This document shows positions 52,468-61,352 of a DNA stretch of 64,000 bases, one piece after another; position 1 is the first letter of the stretch, and each line of letters begins with the position of its first letter. Made by a program: the position numbers and the translations under genes. The stretch covers positions 310,001 to 374,000 of the forward strand of contig CACGUZ010000001.1 of assembly GCA_902576375.1 (NCBI GenBank), in the 5' to 3' direction. Source of the DNA: an uncultured Pelagibacteraceae bacterium. GTDB taxonomy: Bacteria > Pseudomonadota > Alphaproteobacteria > Pelagibacterales > Pelagibacteraceae. The notes beneath the pieces were generated by a model. It saw nothing but the letters and a program-made list of their open reading frames with translations, did no database searches and had not been told where the DNA came from.

Positions 52468-53922
52468 TTAAGTACCACAAAAAGTTTTGTAATCTTTAAA
52501 AGAGGTGTCCATTTTCAGATAATCCGAAATATTTTCTTGCAGTTCATATGGTGCTTTTAAAATTTCTAATAGTTTATAAAATGGCTTAAGATTACTTTCG
52601 TTGGCTTTTTCTAATGCATTTTCAATTTTATGATTTCTGGGAATCACAAGAGGATTAACACTTCTCATTAATTTTGTATAATTTTCTTGAGTATTATTAT
52701 TTAGTTTCAATCTCTCTAGCCAATTTTTTTTCCATTTTTGAAAATTATCATCTTTATATAAGTCATCATCATAGTCTTTAAGATTCATTAAATGACAAAA
52801 AGTATTTGTATAGTCTACTTTGTTTTGATGCATCCAAGTGAGTAAATCAACAATCAAAAATTTATCTTTGTTATCTTCACCTAATAATCCAAGTTTATTT
52901 CTCATCATATTCAACCATTTTTCTTCGTATTTTTTGCCGAAAGTTTCAATTAACTCTGTTGCACTTTTAACTGCCTTATCCTCATTTTGATCAATTAAAG
53001 GGATTAAACACTCAGCAAATCTTGAAAGATTCCATTTTGTAATAGCTGGTTGATTACAATAAGCATATCTTCCCATCTTATCAATTGAGCTAAAAACAGT
53101 TTTTGGGTCATAGGTATCCATGAATGCACATGGACCATAGTCAATCGTTTCACCAGAAATCGTCATGTTATCAGTATTCATAACTCCATGAATAAAACCA
53201 ACACGCATCCAATTCACTACAAGATCAATCTGTTTATCAATAAGTGTGTTTAAAAGATCTAGAGCTTTATTATTTGAATTTAATAGTTCTGGATAATGTC
53301 TTTTAATAACATAATTTAGTAAAATTTCTAACTCATCTTTTTTATTACGTGCTGCAACATATTGAAAAGTTCCAACTCTAACATGACTTGATGCCACTCT
53401 AGTTAAGATAGCGCCTTGCAATGGAGTCTCACGCATTATTTCCTCACCTGTTTTAGCTACTGCTAAACTTCTTGTTGATGGAATATTTAGGTGATGCATC
53501 GCTTCACTAATTATATATTCTCTTAACATTGGACCTAGTGCAGCTCTACCATCACCATTTCTTGAAAATGCTGTCTTACCTGAACCTTTAAATTGTACAT
53601 CGTATCTCTCATTATTTTTTGTTAAATGTTCTCCTATTAAAACTGCTCTTCCATCTCCTAACATTGTGAAATGTCCAAATTGATGACCAGCATAAGCTTG
53701 AGCAATAGCGTTACTCCCCTCTGGAAGAATATTACCGGTGAATAAAGCTGCTAATTCATTTTTGTCAATTTCGGAAAAGTCCAAGTTTAATTCTTCAACT
53801 AAATCTTTATTCATTAAAACTAACTCAGGGTTTTTTACGGCTATAGGTTCAATATGTTCTTTAAATACATCAGACAATCTTGAATAAGAGTTATCGAAAT
53901 TCCAATTCATATTATTCTTCAT
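52468..53922 (-). CDS. selO: SelO/YdiU protein adenylyltransferase
   Basis: 484 residues, the pseudokinase fold of SelO. Seen: YAGHQFGHFTMLGDGRAVLIGE, QFKGSGKTAFSRNGDGRAALGPMLREYIISEAMHHLNIPSTRSLAVAKTGE, RVASSHVRVGTFQY, GFIHGVMNTDNMTISGETIDYGPCAFMD and a C-terminal CGT. In eukaryotes the position near the C-terminus holds selenocysteine; here it is an ordinary Cys (about residue 482 of 484). SelO AMPylates proteins, including glutaredoxin, in response to oxidative stress. It sits 5 bases after msrA on the same strand. Confidence 0.94.
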   Translation of the reverse strand: MKNNMNWNFDNSYSRLSDVFKEHIEPIAVKNPELVLMNKDLVEELNLDFSEIDKNELAALFTGNILPEGSNAIAQAYAGHQFGHFTMLGDGRAVLIGEHLTKNNERYDVQFKGSGKTAFSRNGDGRAALGPMLREYIISEAMHHLNIPSTRSLAVAKTGEEIMRETPLQGAILTRVASSHVRVGTFQYVAARNKKDELEILLNYVIKRHYPELLNSNNKALDLLNTLIDKQIDLVVNWMRVGFIHGVMNTDNMTISGETIDYGPCAFMDTYDPKTVFSSIDKMGRYAYCNQPAITKWNLSRFAECLIPLIDQNEDKAVKSATELIETFGKKYEEKWLNMMRNKLGLLGEDNKDKFLIVDLLTWMHQNKVDYTNTFCHLMNLKDYDDDLYKDDNFQKWKKNWLERLKLNNNTQENYTKLMRSVNPLVIPRNHKIENALEKANESNLKPFYKLLEILKAPYELQENISDYLKMDTSFKDYKTFCGT

Positions 53923-53927
53923 AAAGT

Positions 53928-54503
53928 TTATTTACTCCAGATTCTTTTTAACAATTCTTCTCTTCCACACGCTTTTTTATAACTAAGATATCTTTCTAAT
54001 TTAATCTTATAAAAATCTTGATGGTATTCCTCCGCCTTATAAAATTTTTCAAAATTTCTAATGTATGTAACAACTTTTTTGTTAAATTTATTTTGTAAAT
54101 CTTTTATGTCTTTTTCTATTAATTTTTTTTCTTCTTCATTTTGATAAAATGCAACTGATCTATAACTATATCCTTTATCACAAAATTGACCGTAAGCATC
54201 AAATGGATCAATATTAACCCAAAAATTTTCTAGTAACTCCTCAAATGAAATAACCTTTTTATCATAGATTATTTCTACAACTTCAAAGTGACCAGTATTT
54301 CCGTACGTAACTTCTTTGTAAGTAGGGTTTTCAGTAATACCTCCAGAATAACCAGAAATTACCTCTTCCACACCTTCTAATTTTTCAAATGACTCCTCGA
54401 CACACCAAAAACACCCCCCAGCGAAATATGCCTTATCTTTTTGAGCAGAATATGAAAAATTTATATTAATTAAAAAAAAGAAAATTATGAAAAAATACTT
54501 CAT
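53928..54503 (-). CDS. msrA: Peptide-methionine (S)-S-oxide reductase, exported
   Basis: 191 residues with a signal peptide (FFIIFFFLININFSYSA) and the active-site GGCFWCVEESF (Cys31 catalytic), then GVEEVISGYSGGITENPTYKEV and FWVNIDPFDAYGQFCDKGYSYRSVAFY. Near the C-terminus CGREELL supplies a possible resolving Cys. The signal peptide suggests repair of oxidised methionines in periplasmic proteins, as with MsrP/PilB-like systems. It leads the msrA-selO transcript (minus strand) after the formate-dehydrogenase terminator. Confidence 0.93.
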   Translation of the reverse strand: MKYFFIIFFFLININFSYSAQKDKAYFAGGCFWCVEESFEKLEGVEEVISGYSGGITENPTYKEVTYGNTGHFEVVEIIYDKKVISFEELLENFWVNIDPFDAYGQFCDKGYSYRSVAFYQNEEEKKLIEKDIKDLQNKFNKKVVTYIRNFEKFYKAEEYHQDFYKIKLERYLSYKKACGREELLKRIWSK

Positions 54504-54544
54504 TAATTATCATAAACAAATTCGTTATGATAAGTCCAGATTTT

Positions 54545-54576
54545 AAAGGTAGCTACTTATTAAGTAGCCACCTTTA
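54545..54576. terminator. Hairpin terminator after formate dehydrogenase gene
   Basis: Inverted repeat AAAGGTRGCTACTTA / TAAGTAGCYACCTTT (one G-T mismatch in the stem), with A/T-rich flanks. On the minus strand it lies 17 bases downstream of the formate dehydrogenase stop; the U-tract is short. Confidence 0.65.
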
Positions 54577-54592
54577 TTAATTATATTTGAAA

Positions 54593-55792
54593 TTATTTTT
54601 TTTTGTATTTAGCTGCTTCTTCGGATCCACCAGTAGCTGAACCTTTACTGTATGAGTGAGCACCCATACCAGCTAATTGACCATCTTTTACAATCAAATA
54701 TTGATTTCTAATTTCTTTACCTTCAAAGAAACATTCCAATATTTCTCTTACACCATCAGCATATCTTGATTGTGCAGTCAAAGATGTTCCAGAAGTGTGA
54801 GGTGTCATACCATGATGAGGCATGCTTCTCCACACGTGATCATTGGGTGCTGGTTGAGGAAACCATACGTCTCCAGCGTAACCACTTAATTGACCACTTT
54901 TTAATGCTTTTGCAATAGCGTCTCGATTACAGATTTTACCTCTTGCAGTATTAACAATATAAGCACCTTTTTTCATTTTACTTATCATTGCATCATCAAA
55001 TAAGTTTTCAGTTTCAGGGTGAAGAGGACAATTAATTGTCACTACATCACAAACTTTTACCATTGACTCTACAGACTCATGAAATGTAAGATTTAATTCT
55101 TTTTCAACTGAATCAGGTAGTTTATGTCTATCAAAGTAATGCAAATGAACATCAAAAGGTTTCATTTTTCTTAATGCATCTAAACCAATACGTCCTGCAG
55201 CAACTGTTCCAATATGCATACCTTCAACATCATATGATCTTTGAACGGCATCAGCGATATTCCAGCCACCCTCATTAACAATTCTATGTTGATTATGGTA
55301 ATCTCTCACCATTGAAACAATCATCATAACGATATGTTCAGCTACAGACCTTGAATTACAATAAGTAACTTCTACAACATCAATTTTATTATCCATTGCA
55401 GCCTGTAAATCAACATGGTCTGAACCAATTCCTGCTGTGATTGCCATTTTCAAATTTTTAGCTTTAGCAATTCTTTCTTTTGTCAAATAATATGGAAAGA
55501 ATGGTTGAGAAATTACAATGTCAGCATCAACAATATGTTTGTCAGCTTCACATCCATCCCCATCTTTACTATTAGTCACTACTAATTCATGACCATTACT
55601 TTCTAAAAATTTTCTTAATCCAAGTTCACCAGACACACATCCAAGTAATTGACCTGGAGTGTAATCTCTTCCTTTAGGTGATGGTAAAGTCATTCCATCA
55701 GGATATTTTTCTATTTTAGGTAATTCTGAAAGTGCATATGATTTTGGCATTCCACCTTTTGGATCATCATATAATACGCATAATATCTTCAT
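54593..55792 (-). CDS. fdh: NAD-dependent formate dehydrogenase
   Basis: 399 residues, D-2-hydroxyacid dehydrogenase fold. Formate dehydrogenase marks: ISQPFFPYYLTKERIAKAKNLKMAITAGIGSDHVDL, VVEVTYCNSRSVAEHIVMM, GTVAAGRIGLDALRKMKPF, INCPLHPETENLFDD, VNTARGKICNRDAIAKAL, AGDVWFPQPAPNDHVWRSMPHHGMTPHTSGTSLTAQSRYADG. It oxidises formate to CO2, reducing NAD. The SD (AGGAGA) lies 6 bases upstream of the ATG. With glycine cleavage genes upstream it suggests C1 oxidation from glycine-derived methylene-THF. Confidence 0.96.
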   Translation of the reverse strand: MKILCVLYDDPKGGMPKSYALSELPKIEKYPDGMTLPSPKGRDYTPGQLLGCVSGELGLRKFLESNGHELVVTNSKDGDGCEADKHIVDADIVISQPFFPYYLTKERIAKAKNLKMAITAGIGSDHVDLQAAMDNKIDVVEVTYCNSRSVAEHIVMMIVSMVRDYHNQHRIVNEGGWNIADAVQRSYDVEGMHIGTVAAGRIGLDALRKMKPFDVHLHYFDRHKLPDSVEKELNLTFHESVESMVKVCDVVTINCPLHPETENLFDDAMISKMKKGAYIVNTARGKICNRDAIAKALKSGQLSGYAGDVWFPQPAPNDHVWRSMPHHGMTPHTSGTSLTAQSRYADGVREILECFFEGKEIRNQYLIVKDGQLAGMGAHSYSKGSATGGSEEAAKYKKK

Positions 55793-56231
55793 TTAATCTC
55801 CTGTATATTAATATATTTATTAACTGCATCTAACATTATTTTAGGATCTCAAGCAATGAATTATTTTTGACATGGATTAGTCTCTTTGAAAATAAATTTA
55901 TGAATATTCATTGTTAAAATAATAATTATTAAATGACTTACCAAGTGATCATAGGAGATAGTTCATTATAAAAAATTATTGAATTTCCTCCTAATTGAAT
56001 GTGGAGAATATTAGGTAAAATCATTAAGTTGACTGTTAAGCTTCCGCTGTAAATAGAATTATTTATAAAAAGATAAAAAAATTTTCATAAATACAATTTT
56101 TTTTCAACTAATGGTTTATTTCACCTAACAGTTGTAATGCGACATTTAGTTGCGAATTGGAATTATTAAAATTTGCACAAATTTAAAGCATGTGATTAAC
56201 TTATTCATTAACTTAATTAAGAGGGATAGAA
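55793..56231. other. 439-bp divergent promoter region
   Basis: No gene supported. It lies between the divergent formate dehydrogenase gene and the ABC binding-protein gene and must hold both promoters. A minus-strand TTGCTT/TTAGAT pair and a + strand TTGACT (56029-56034) with a weak -10 are possible but not convincing. A 9-bp direct repeat ATTAACTTA (56195-56203 and 56207-56215) sits just before the ribosome site GAGG. No riboswitch that I recognise. Confidence 0.45.
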
Positions 56232-57572
56232 ATGTTAACAAAAATGTTAAAAAGGCTAGCATCTACCTTAACAGTAGTTTTAGCTTTATTTTCTTCACTC
56301 GCTTTACCTCAAAAAGTATTTGGAGCAGAAACTCAATACTTTCCTGTAGCTAGTAGCCGTGTTGGACCTTATTCAGCAATGGGGACTGGTTACTATGGGG
56401 CTCAGATTGACTACATGAATTATGTCAATATGACAGGCGGAGTGAACGGAGTCATGCTTACATGGCAAGAATGTGAAACTGAGTACAACGCTGTGAAAAC
56501 AGTTGAGTGTTACCAGAGACTACTTGAAAAAGATGGTCAAAGAATAGTTGTGTTTGATACTTTAGGAACACCAGGAGCATATGCAGTTATTAACCGTATG
56601 GCAAAAGACAATGTTGTTTTAGCTCAATATGGTTATGGAAGAACTGACGGTGCTGATGGAAGAGTATGGCCTTGGGTATTTAATGCTGCAAGTCACTACT
56701 GGTCACAAATAGCTGTTAAATTAAAATTTATGGCTGAGATCGAAGGCGGAATTGATAAGATGAAAGGTAAAAAAATCGTTCATTTACACATTGACTCTGC
56801 TTACGGTAGAGAGCCATTACCAGCAATGAGAAAAATAACTTCTGACTGGGGAATGAAATTAGTTGAAATTTCAATTCCACCTCCAGGTCTAGAACAACAA
56901 TCTCAGTGGCTGCAAATCAGAAGAGAAAATCCTGATTGGGTTACTTTCTGGGGAGCAGGTTCTGGAATGAATTCAACAGCAATGACTAATGCTGCTAGAA
57001 TTAATTTTCCAAGAGATAGAATGATGTATGTAACATTCGGTGCTGCCGAAGAGGATATGTATCCAGCAGGCGATGCAGCAATAGGAACTTATGCTGTTGC
57101 TAATGCTTTACCTGGAGAATATCCATTAGTTAAAGACATCAAAGACAAAGTATATGGTGCCGGAAAAGGTAACTTAGCTGATCCAAACAGGATTGGTTCA
57201 GTTTACTGGAATAGGGGACTAGGTGCTGCAGTTATGTGGATTGAGGCTTTGAAAAATGCTCAAAAGATGCATAACAAAGTTGGTAAAGCAGTAACTGGTG
57301 CTGAGTTTAGAGATGGTTATGAGGCTTTAAATATGACTGAAGCTAGACTTACTGAACTTGGAGTTGGAGGAATGTTAGCTCCATTTGCTATTTCATGTGC
57401 AAACCATGAAGGTGCCGGTAAATTTGCTGTAATGCAGTGGGATGGAAAAAAATTCAATCAGGTAACTGGTTGGGAAGCTCCATTAGACCCTAAATTTATT
57501 AGAGGTTTAGTTGAAGACTCTGCAGCAAAATTTGCTAAAGAAAACAACATTACACCAAAAAAATGTGGATAA
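56232..57572 (+). CDS. ABC transporter substrate-binding protein (branched-chain amino-acid family)
   Basis: 446 residues: signal peptide (LTVVLALFSSLALPQKVFGA), then a type I binding fold ('MTGGVNGVMLTWQECETEYNAVKTVECYQRLL', 'MKGKKIVHLHIDSAYGREPLPAM', 'ISCANHEGAGKFAVMQWDGKKFNQVTGW'). Longer than LivK, like HAAT-family proteins of marine bacteria that bind varied ligands (amino acids, amides, aromatic acids); the ligand is not evident. It heads a binding protein-ATPase-ATPase-permease-permease operon. A hairpin follows at 57602, which may set its higher expression. Confidence 0.9.
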   Translation: MLTKMLKRLASTLTVVLALFSSLALPQKVFGAETQYFPVASSRVGPYSAMGTGYYGAQIDYMNYVNMTGGVNGVMLTWQECETEYNAVKTVECYQRLLEKDGQRIVVFDTLGTPGAYAVINRMAKDNVVLAQYGYGRTDGADGRVWPWVFNAASHYWSQIAVKLKFMAEIEGGIDKMKGKKIVHLHIDSAYGREPLPAMRKITSDWGMKLVEISIPPPGLEQQSQWLQIRRENPDWVTFWGAGSGMNSTAMTNAARINFPRDRMMYVTFGAAEEDMYPAGDAAIGTYAVANALPGEYPLVKDIKDKVYGAGKGNLADPNRIGSVYWNRGLGAAVMWIEALKNAQKMHNKVGKAVTGAEFRDGYEALNMTEARLTELGVGGMLAPFAISCANHEGAGKFAVMQWDGKKFNQVTGWEAPLDPKFIRGLVEDSAAKFAKENNITPKKCG

Positions 57573-57601
57573 TTAATTTAGAGATAAATTAATATCTGTT
57601 G

Positions 57602-57640
57602 GAGGGGGAGTTTAGATAATCAATTTAAACTCCCTCTTTA
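57602..57640 (+). terminator. Attenuator-type hairpin between binding protein and ATPase genes
   Basis: Stem GAGGGGGAGTTTA (57602-57614) with TTAAACTCCCTC (57625-57636), followed by TTTAAAT. The weak U-tract suggests partial termination, so the binding protein would be made in excess of the membrane parts, or the stem could protect the upstream mRNA. Confidence 0.65.
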
Positions 57641-57665
57641 AATAAAATTTAAAGTAAAAAAATTA

Positions 57666-58481
57666 ATGAGTAATAATTCTATAAACATTCTAGATATAAA
57701 AAATATTGAGGTAATGTATGATAACGTTATTTTAGCTTTACATGATGTTTCTTTAAAAGTTCCCAAAGGAAAAGTAGTTGCTTTATTGGGCGCAAATGGA
57801 GCAGGTAAAAGCACAACATTAAAAGCTGTCTCGACTATGTTGGCTTCTGAAAGAGGTAAAGTTACTAAAGGATCAATCGATTATGATGGAAACTCAATAG
57901 AAAAACAAAACCCATCTCAAATGGTTGGGCTTGGAATGGTTCAAGTATTAGAGGGCAGAAGATGTTTTGGTCATTTAACTGTTGAGGAAAATATTATCTC
58001 TGGAGCTTATTCAAGAAAATTATCCAAAGGTGATATTGATCAAGAATTAGAGAAAATTTATAGTTATTTTTTAAGATTAAAAGAAAGAAGAAAAAGTCAA
58101 GCAGCATTTACATCAGGTGGAGAACAACAAATGATTGCAGTTGCAAGAGCAATGATGGCAAAACCTAAAATGTTGTTACTAGACGAGCCAACAATGGGTT
58201 TAGCACCTCAATTAGTTGCTGAGATTTTTAATATTGTAAAAGAGTTAAATCAAAAAGAAGGAGTGAGTATTTTGCTTGCTGAACAGAATACTAATATTGC
58301 ATTAAAAAATTCTGATTATGGTTACATCATTGAGACTGGAAAAGTGATGCTCGAGGGGACTGCGGAAAGCTTATTAAACAATGATAAAGTAAAAGAATTA
58401 TACTTAGGTATATCAAAAAAAGGTAGAAAAAACTTTAGAGATGTTCTTAAAGAGGAAAGTTTAAACAAAAAAATTAATTAA
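57666..58481 (+). CDS. ABC transporter ATPase (LivF-like)
   Basis: 271 residues: Walker A GANGAGKST, signature FTSGGEQQMIAVARAMM, Walker B MLLLDEPTMG, with LivF-like EQNTNIAL. It has an extra basic C-terminal tail (KKGRKNFRDVLKEESLNKK). First membrane-complex gene after the binding protein; 3 bases before the next ATPase. Confidence 0.92.
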   Translation: MSNNSINILDIKNIEVMYDNVILALHDVSLKVPKGKVVALLGANGAGKSTTLKAVSTMLASERGKVTKGSIDYDGNSIEKQNPSQMVGLGMVQVLEGRRCFGHLTVEENIISGAYSRKLSKGDIDQELEKIYSYFLRLKERRKSQAAFTSGGEQQMIAVARAMMAKPKMLLLDEPTMGLAPQLVAEIFNIVKELNQKEGVSILLAEQNTNIALKNSDYGYIIETGKVMLEGTAESLLNNDKVKELYLGISKKGRKNFRDVLKEESLNKKIN

Positions 58482-58484
58482 AAG

Positions 58485-59279
58485 ATGGCATACGAAAGAA
58501 AGTTTAAAATAGGAAAGCCAATATTAGAGGTTAATAATATCTCACTCGCTTTTGGAGGTGTTAAGGCTATTACTGATACTTCATTTAATGTTCTTGAGCA
58601 CGAGGTTAGAGCAATAATTGGACCTAACGGAGCTGGAAAAAGCTCAATGTTAAACTGTATTAATGGAATTTATAAGCCTCAACAAGGAACTGTATCTTTT
58701 AGAGGACAAGTAGTACCTAATATAACCCCGAATATTATGGCTCAAATGGGTCTATCTAGAACATTTCAAAACTTAGCTCTTTTTAAAAGAATGTCAGTAT
58801 TGGATAATATTCTAGTAGGTAGAAAACTTCACACAAAAACAAATTTCCTTGAGGTAGCTTTACAACTTCCAAAAGTAAAAAAAGAGGAAAAATTAAATAG
58901 AGAGAGATCAGAAGAAATAATAAGTTTTTTAGAGATAGAAGACATTAAAGACACTCCTGTAGGAAAACTTCCTTATGGATTACAAAAAAAAGTTGAGTTA
59001 GGTCGAGCTCTTGCAACCGACTCTTCAATAATTTTATTGGATGAGCCGATGGCAGGGATGAATGTCGAAGAAAAAAGAGATATGTGTAGATTTATTTTAA
59101 AGGTAAATGATGAACTTGGTACAACAATGGTTTTAATTGAGCATGATATGGGGGTAGTAATGGATATATCTGATAGAGTTGTTGTGCTTGATTACGGCAA
59201 GGTTATTGGTGATGGAACACCTGATGAAATAATGGCAAACCAAAAAGTAATAGATGCTTACTTAGGAGTAGAACACTAG
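58485..59279 (+). CDS. ABC transporter ATPase (LivG-like)
   Basis: 264 residues: Walker A GPNGAGKSS, Walker B IILLDEPMAG, H-loop IEHDMGVVMDI. The ABC signature is not LSGGQ but LPYGLQKKVELGRALA, a variant that recurs in HAAT-type LivG proteins. Pairs with the preceding ATPase; 9 bases before the permease. Confidence 0.92.
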   Translation: MAYERKFKIGKPILEVNNISLAFGGVKAITDTSFNVLEHEVRAIIGPNGAGKSSMLNCINGIYKPQQGTVSFRGQVVPNITPNIMAQMGLSRTFQNLALFKRMSVLDNILVGRKLHTKTNFLEVALQLPKVKKEEKLNRERSEEIISFLEIEDIKDTPVGKLPYGLQKKVELGRALATDSSIILLDEPMAGMNVEEKRDMCRFILKVNDELGTTMVLIEHDMGVVMDISDRVVVLDYGKVIGDGTPDEIMANQKVIDAYLGVEH

Positions 59280-59288
59280 GATTATAAT

Positions 59289-60197
59289 ATGGCAAATGAA
59301 TTACTATTTTTTATGGAAGTTCTGGTTGGCGGTTTACTTGCTGGGACAATGTACTCTTTAGTTGCTTTAGGTTTTGTTCTTATTTTTAAAGCTTCAGCAA
59401 CATTTAATTTTTCACAAGGAGCTATGGTTTTTTTCTCAGTACTTGCTTTCTGTGGTTTCATGCAAGATTTCAATATACCTTTTGTACTCGCGTTTATTCT
59501 AGCTGCTTTTTTGATGGTTGTTGTTGGTCTTTGCACTGAAAGATTGGTTTTAAGACCTTTGATGAATGCTAGCGAAGACACAGTGTTAATGGCAACAATT
59601 GGCTTAGGATATGTTTTAGAGGGACTTGCTCAAGCGGCATGGGGAGTAGAAGTAAGAAGATTAGATTTAGGTATAGGAGATTTTCCAGTGCCATGGATCG
59701 CAGATAATTTAAAATTATTTATTAGTGCACTTGATATCACTGCTGGATTAGTTGCTGCTATAATGATTATCGGTCTATTTTTATTATTCAAATATACAAA
59801 AATTGGATTAGGTTTGAGAGCTGTTGCAGATGATGCAGGTGCAGCAAGTTCTATAGGAATTCCTTTAAAACATATAATGTTATTAGTTTGGTCTGCGGCA
59901 GGTGTGGTAGCTTTAGTAGCGGGAATGATGTGGGGAGCAAGAGCCGGTGTTCAATTTGCTCTTGTTGATCTTGCATTAAAAGCTTTGCCGGTTTTAATTA
60001 TTGGTGGATTTTCCTCTATTCCAGGAGCAATTATTGGTGGTTTAATTATTGGTGCAGTAGAAAAAATATTAGAGGTTTATATCGGACCTTTTTTTGGAGG
60101 TGCCATTGAAGGATGGGCTCCATATGTATTAGCGATATTCTTTTTATTATATAGACCGGAAGGTTTATTTGGAGAAAAAATTATTAGGAGAGTTTAA
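59289..60197 (+). CDS. ABC transporter permease (LivH-like)
   Basis: 302 residues, eight or so helices. LivH marks: LVGGLLAGTMYSLVALGFVLIFKASATFNFSQGAMVFF, VLRPLMNASEDTVLMATIG, and the loop ALVDLALKALPVLIIGGFSSIPGAIIGGLIIGAVE. The end YRPEGLFGEK is typical. Three bases separate it from the LivM-like gene. Confidence 0.93.
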   Translation: MANELLFFMEVLVGGLLAGTMYSLVALGFVLIFKASATFNFSQGAMVFFSVLAFCGFMQDFNIPFVLAFILAAFLMVVVGLCTERLVLRPLMNASEDTVLMATIGLGYVLEGLAQAAWGVEVRRLDLGIGDFPVPWIADNLKLFISALDITAGLVAAIMIIGLFLLFKYTKIGLGLRAVADDAGAASSIGIPLKHIMLLVWSAAGVVALVAGMMWGARAGVQFALVDLALKALPVLIIGGFSSIPGAIIGGLIIGAVEKILEVYIGPFFGGAIEGWAPYVLAIFFLLYRPEGLFGEKIIRRV

Positions 60198-60200
60198 TTT

Positions 60201-61268
60201 ATGAAACCAATTTTTATGACTTACACAAAAAAAGACCTGATCAACTTAGCTGTTTGTATGGTTTTAAGTGTATTAATAATACCGACATTTATTAAAACAG
60301 AATATTGGTACACCTCTATATTAATTCCTTGGCTTTGCTTAGCTTTGGCTACTATAGGACAACAAATTGTAATGGGTTACACAGGGCAATTAGCTTTGGG
60401 TGCTGCTGGATTCATGGCTGCAGGTGCTTTTGCTATGTTTAACCTTATTTTACGAGTGCCTGATCTTGGTTTCGTTGGATCACTAATAGTTTCAGGTTTA
60501 ATTGCTGCAGCTTTTGGAATTTTGTTTGGTTTACCAAGTCTAAAAGTTAGAGGAATTTATCTTATGGTAGCAACACTAGCCTCACAGTTTTTTATTATAT
60601 GGATGATAGATAAATTTGGATGGTTTAAAAACTACGACTCATCGGGGATTATAACTGCACAAGACATAGTTATTTTAGGAAAACCATTTACAACACCATT
60701 AGCTATGTATTTTGTATGTTTAGCTGTTACCACAATTTTAACTTTGCTAGCTATGAATATGGCAAGGGGAAGTACAGGCAGAAATTGGATGGCAGTTAGA
60801 GATATGGATATTGCTGCTGAGTCCATGGGAGTTTCATTATTAAGAACTAAAGTTCAAGCATTTGCTATTAGTGCATTTTATTGTGGTGTAGCCGGTGCAC
60901 TTTTTGCATTTTGTTATCTAAAATCTTTAGAGCCAGTTGCTTTTGATATTAAGTTATCTTTTAAAATCTTATTCATGTGCATTCTTGGCGGACTTGGGAC
61001 TATTAATGGTGCTTTTATAGGGGCAGCATTTATTTTACTTTTTCCAGTTCTTTTAAATGCTATAGGAAACAATGTATTTCACGGGGCTATTGATGCTACA
61101 ATTATTTCATCAATCGAACAGGTAATTTTTGGTCTATTGATGATAATATTTATGATTTATGAACCTTTAGGAATGGCTAAGCTTTGGGAAAATCTTAAGC
61201 AAAGTATGAGATCAAAATTATCTTCATCAGGTATTAAAGGTGTAAAATCTCCAGTATTAAAAAAGTGA
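60201..61268 (+). CDS. ABC transporter permease (LivM-like)
   Basis: 355 residues. LivM marks: MGYTGQLALGAAGFMAAGAFAMFNL, LPSLKVRGIYLMVATLASQFFIIW, STGRNWMAVRDMDIAAESMGVSLLRTKVQAFAISAF, LSFKILFMCILGGLGTINGAFIGAAF. Normal length for LivM, unlike the 456-residue copy at 33032. Its stop overlaps a tiny reading frame. Confidence 0.93.
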   Translation: MKPIFMTYTKKDLINLAVCMVLSVLIIPTFIKTEYWYTSILIPWLCLALATIGQQIVMGYTGQLALGAAGFMAAGAFAMFNLILRVPDLGFVGSLIVSGLIAAAFGILFGLPSLKVRGIYLMVATLASQFFIIWMIDKFGWFKNYDSSGIITAQDIVILGKPFTTPLAMYFVCLAVTTILTLLAMNMARGSTGRNWMAVRDMDIAAESMGVSLLRTKVQAFAISAFYCGVAGALFAFCYLKSLEPVAFDIKLSFKILFMCILGGLGTINGAFIGAAFILLFPVLLNAIGNNVFHGAIDATIISSIEQVIFGLLMIIFMIYEPLGMAKLWENLKQSMRSKLSSSGIKGVKSPVLKK

Positions 61269-61348
61269 ACAAGAAAAAATTAATTATAGCATTAGCAATA
61301 GGAATATTAATAGGTCTACTTATTGAAAATAATTTTATAATTTCATAA
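61265..61348 (+). CDS. 27-residue single-helix microprotein after second livM-like gene
   Basis: GTG 61265 overlaps the LivM stop (GTGA) and runs to TAA 61348. It encodes a basic start (VNKKK), a hydrophobic helix (LIIALAIGILIGLLI) and a polar tail (ENNFIIS). The 4-base overlap is a classic coupled-translation arrangement. Sequence is unrelated to the frame at 34407-34478, but position and topology are alike. Unproven but suggestive. Confidence 0.5.
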   Translation: MNKKKLIIALAIGILIGLLIENNFIIS

Positions 61349-61352
61349 AGAA

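Noticed and set aside
56150-56353. Open frame of 67 codons overlapping the start of the ABC binding-protein gene
   Set aside because: It is in a different frame from the signal peptide of the binding protein, which has a good ribosome site and clear homology.
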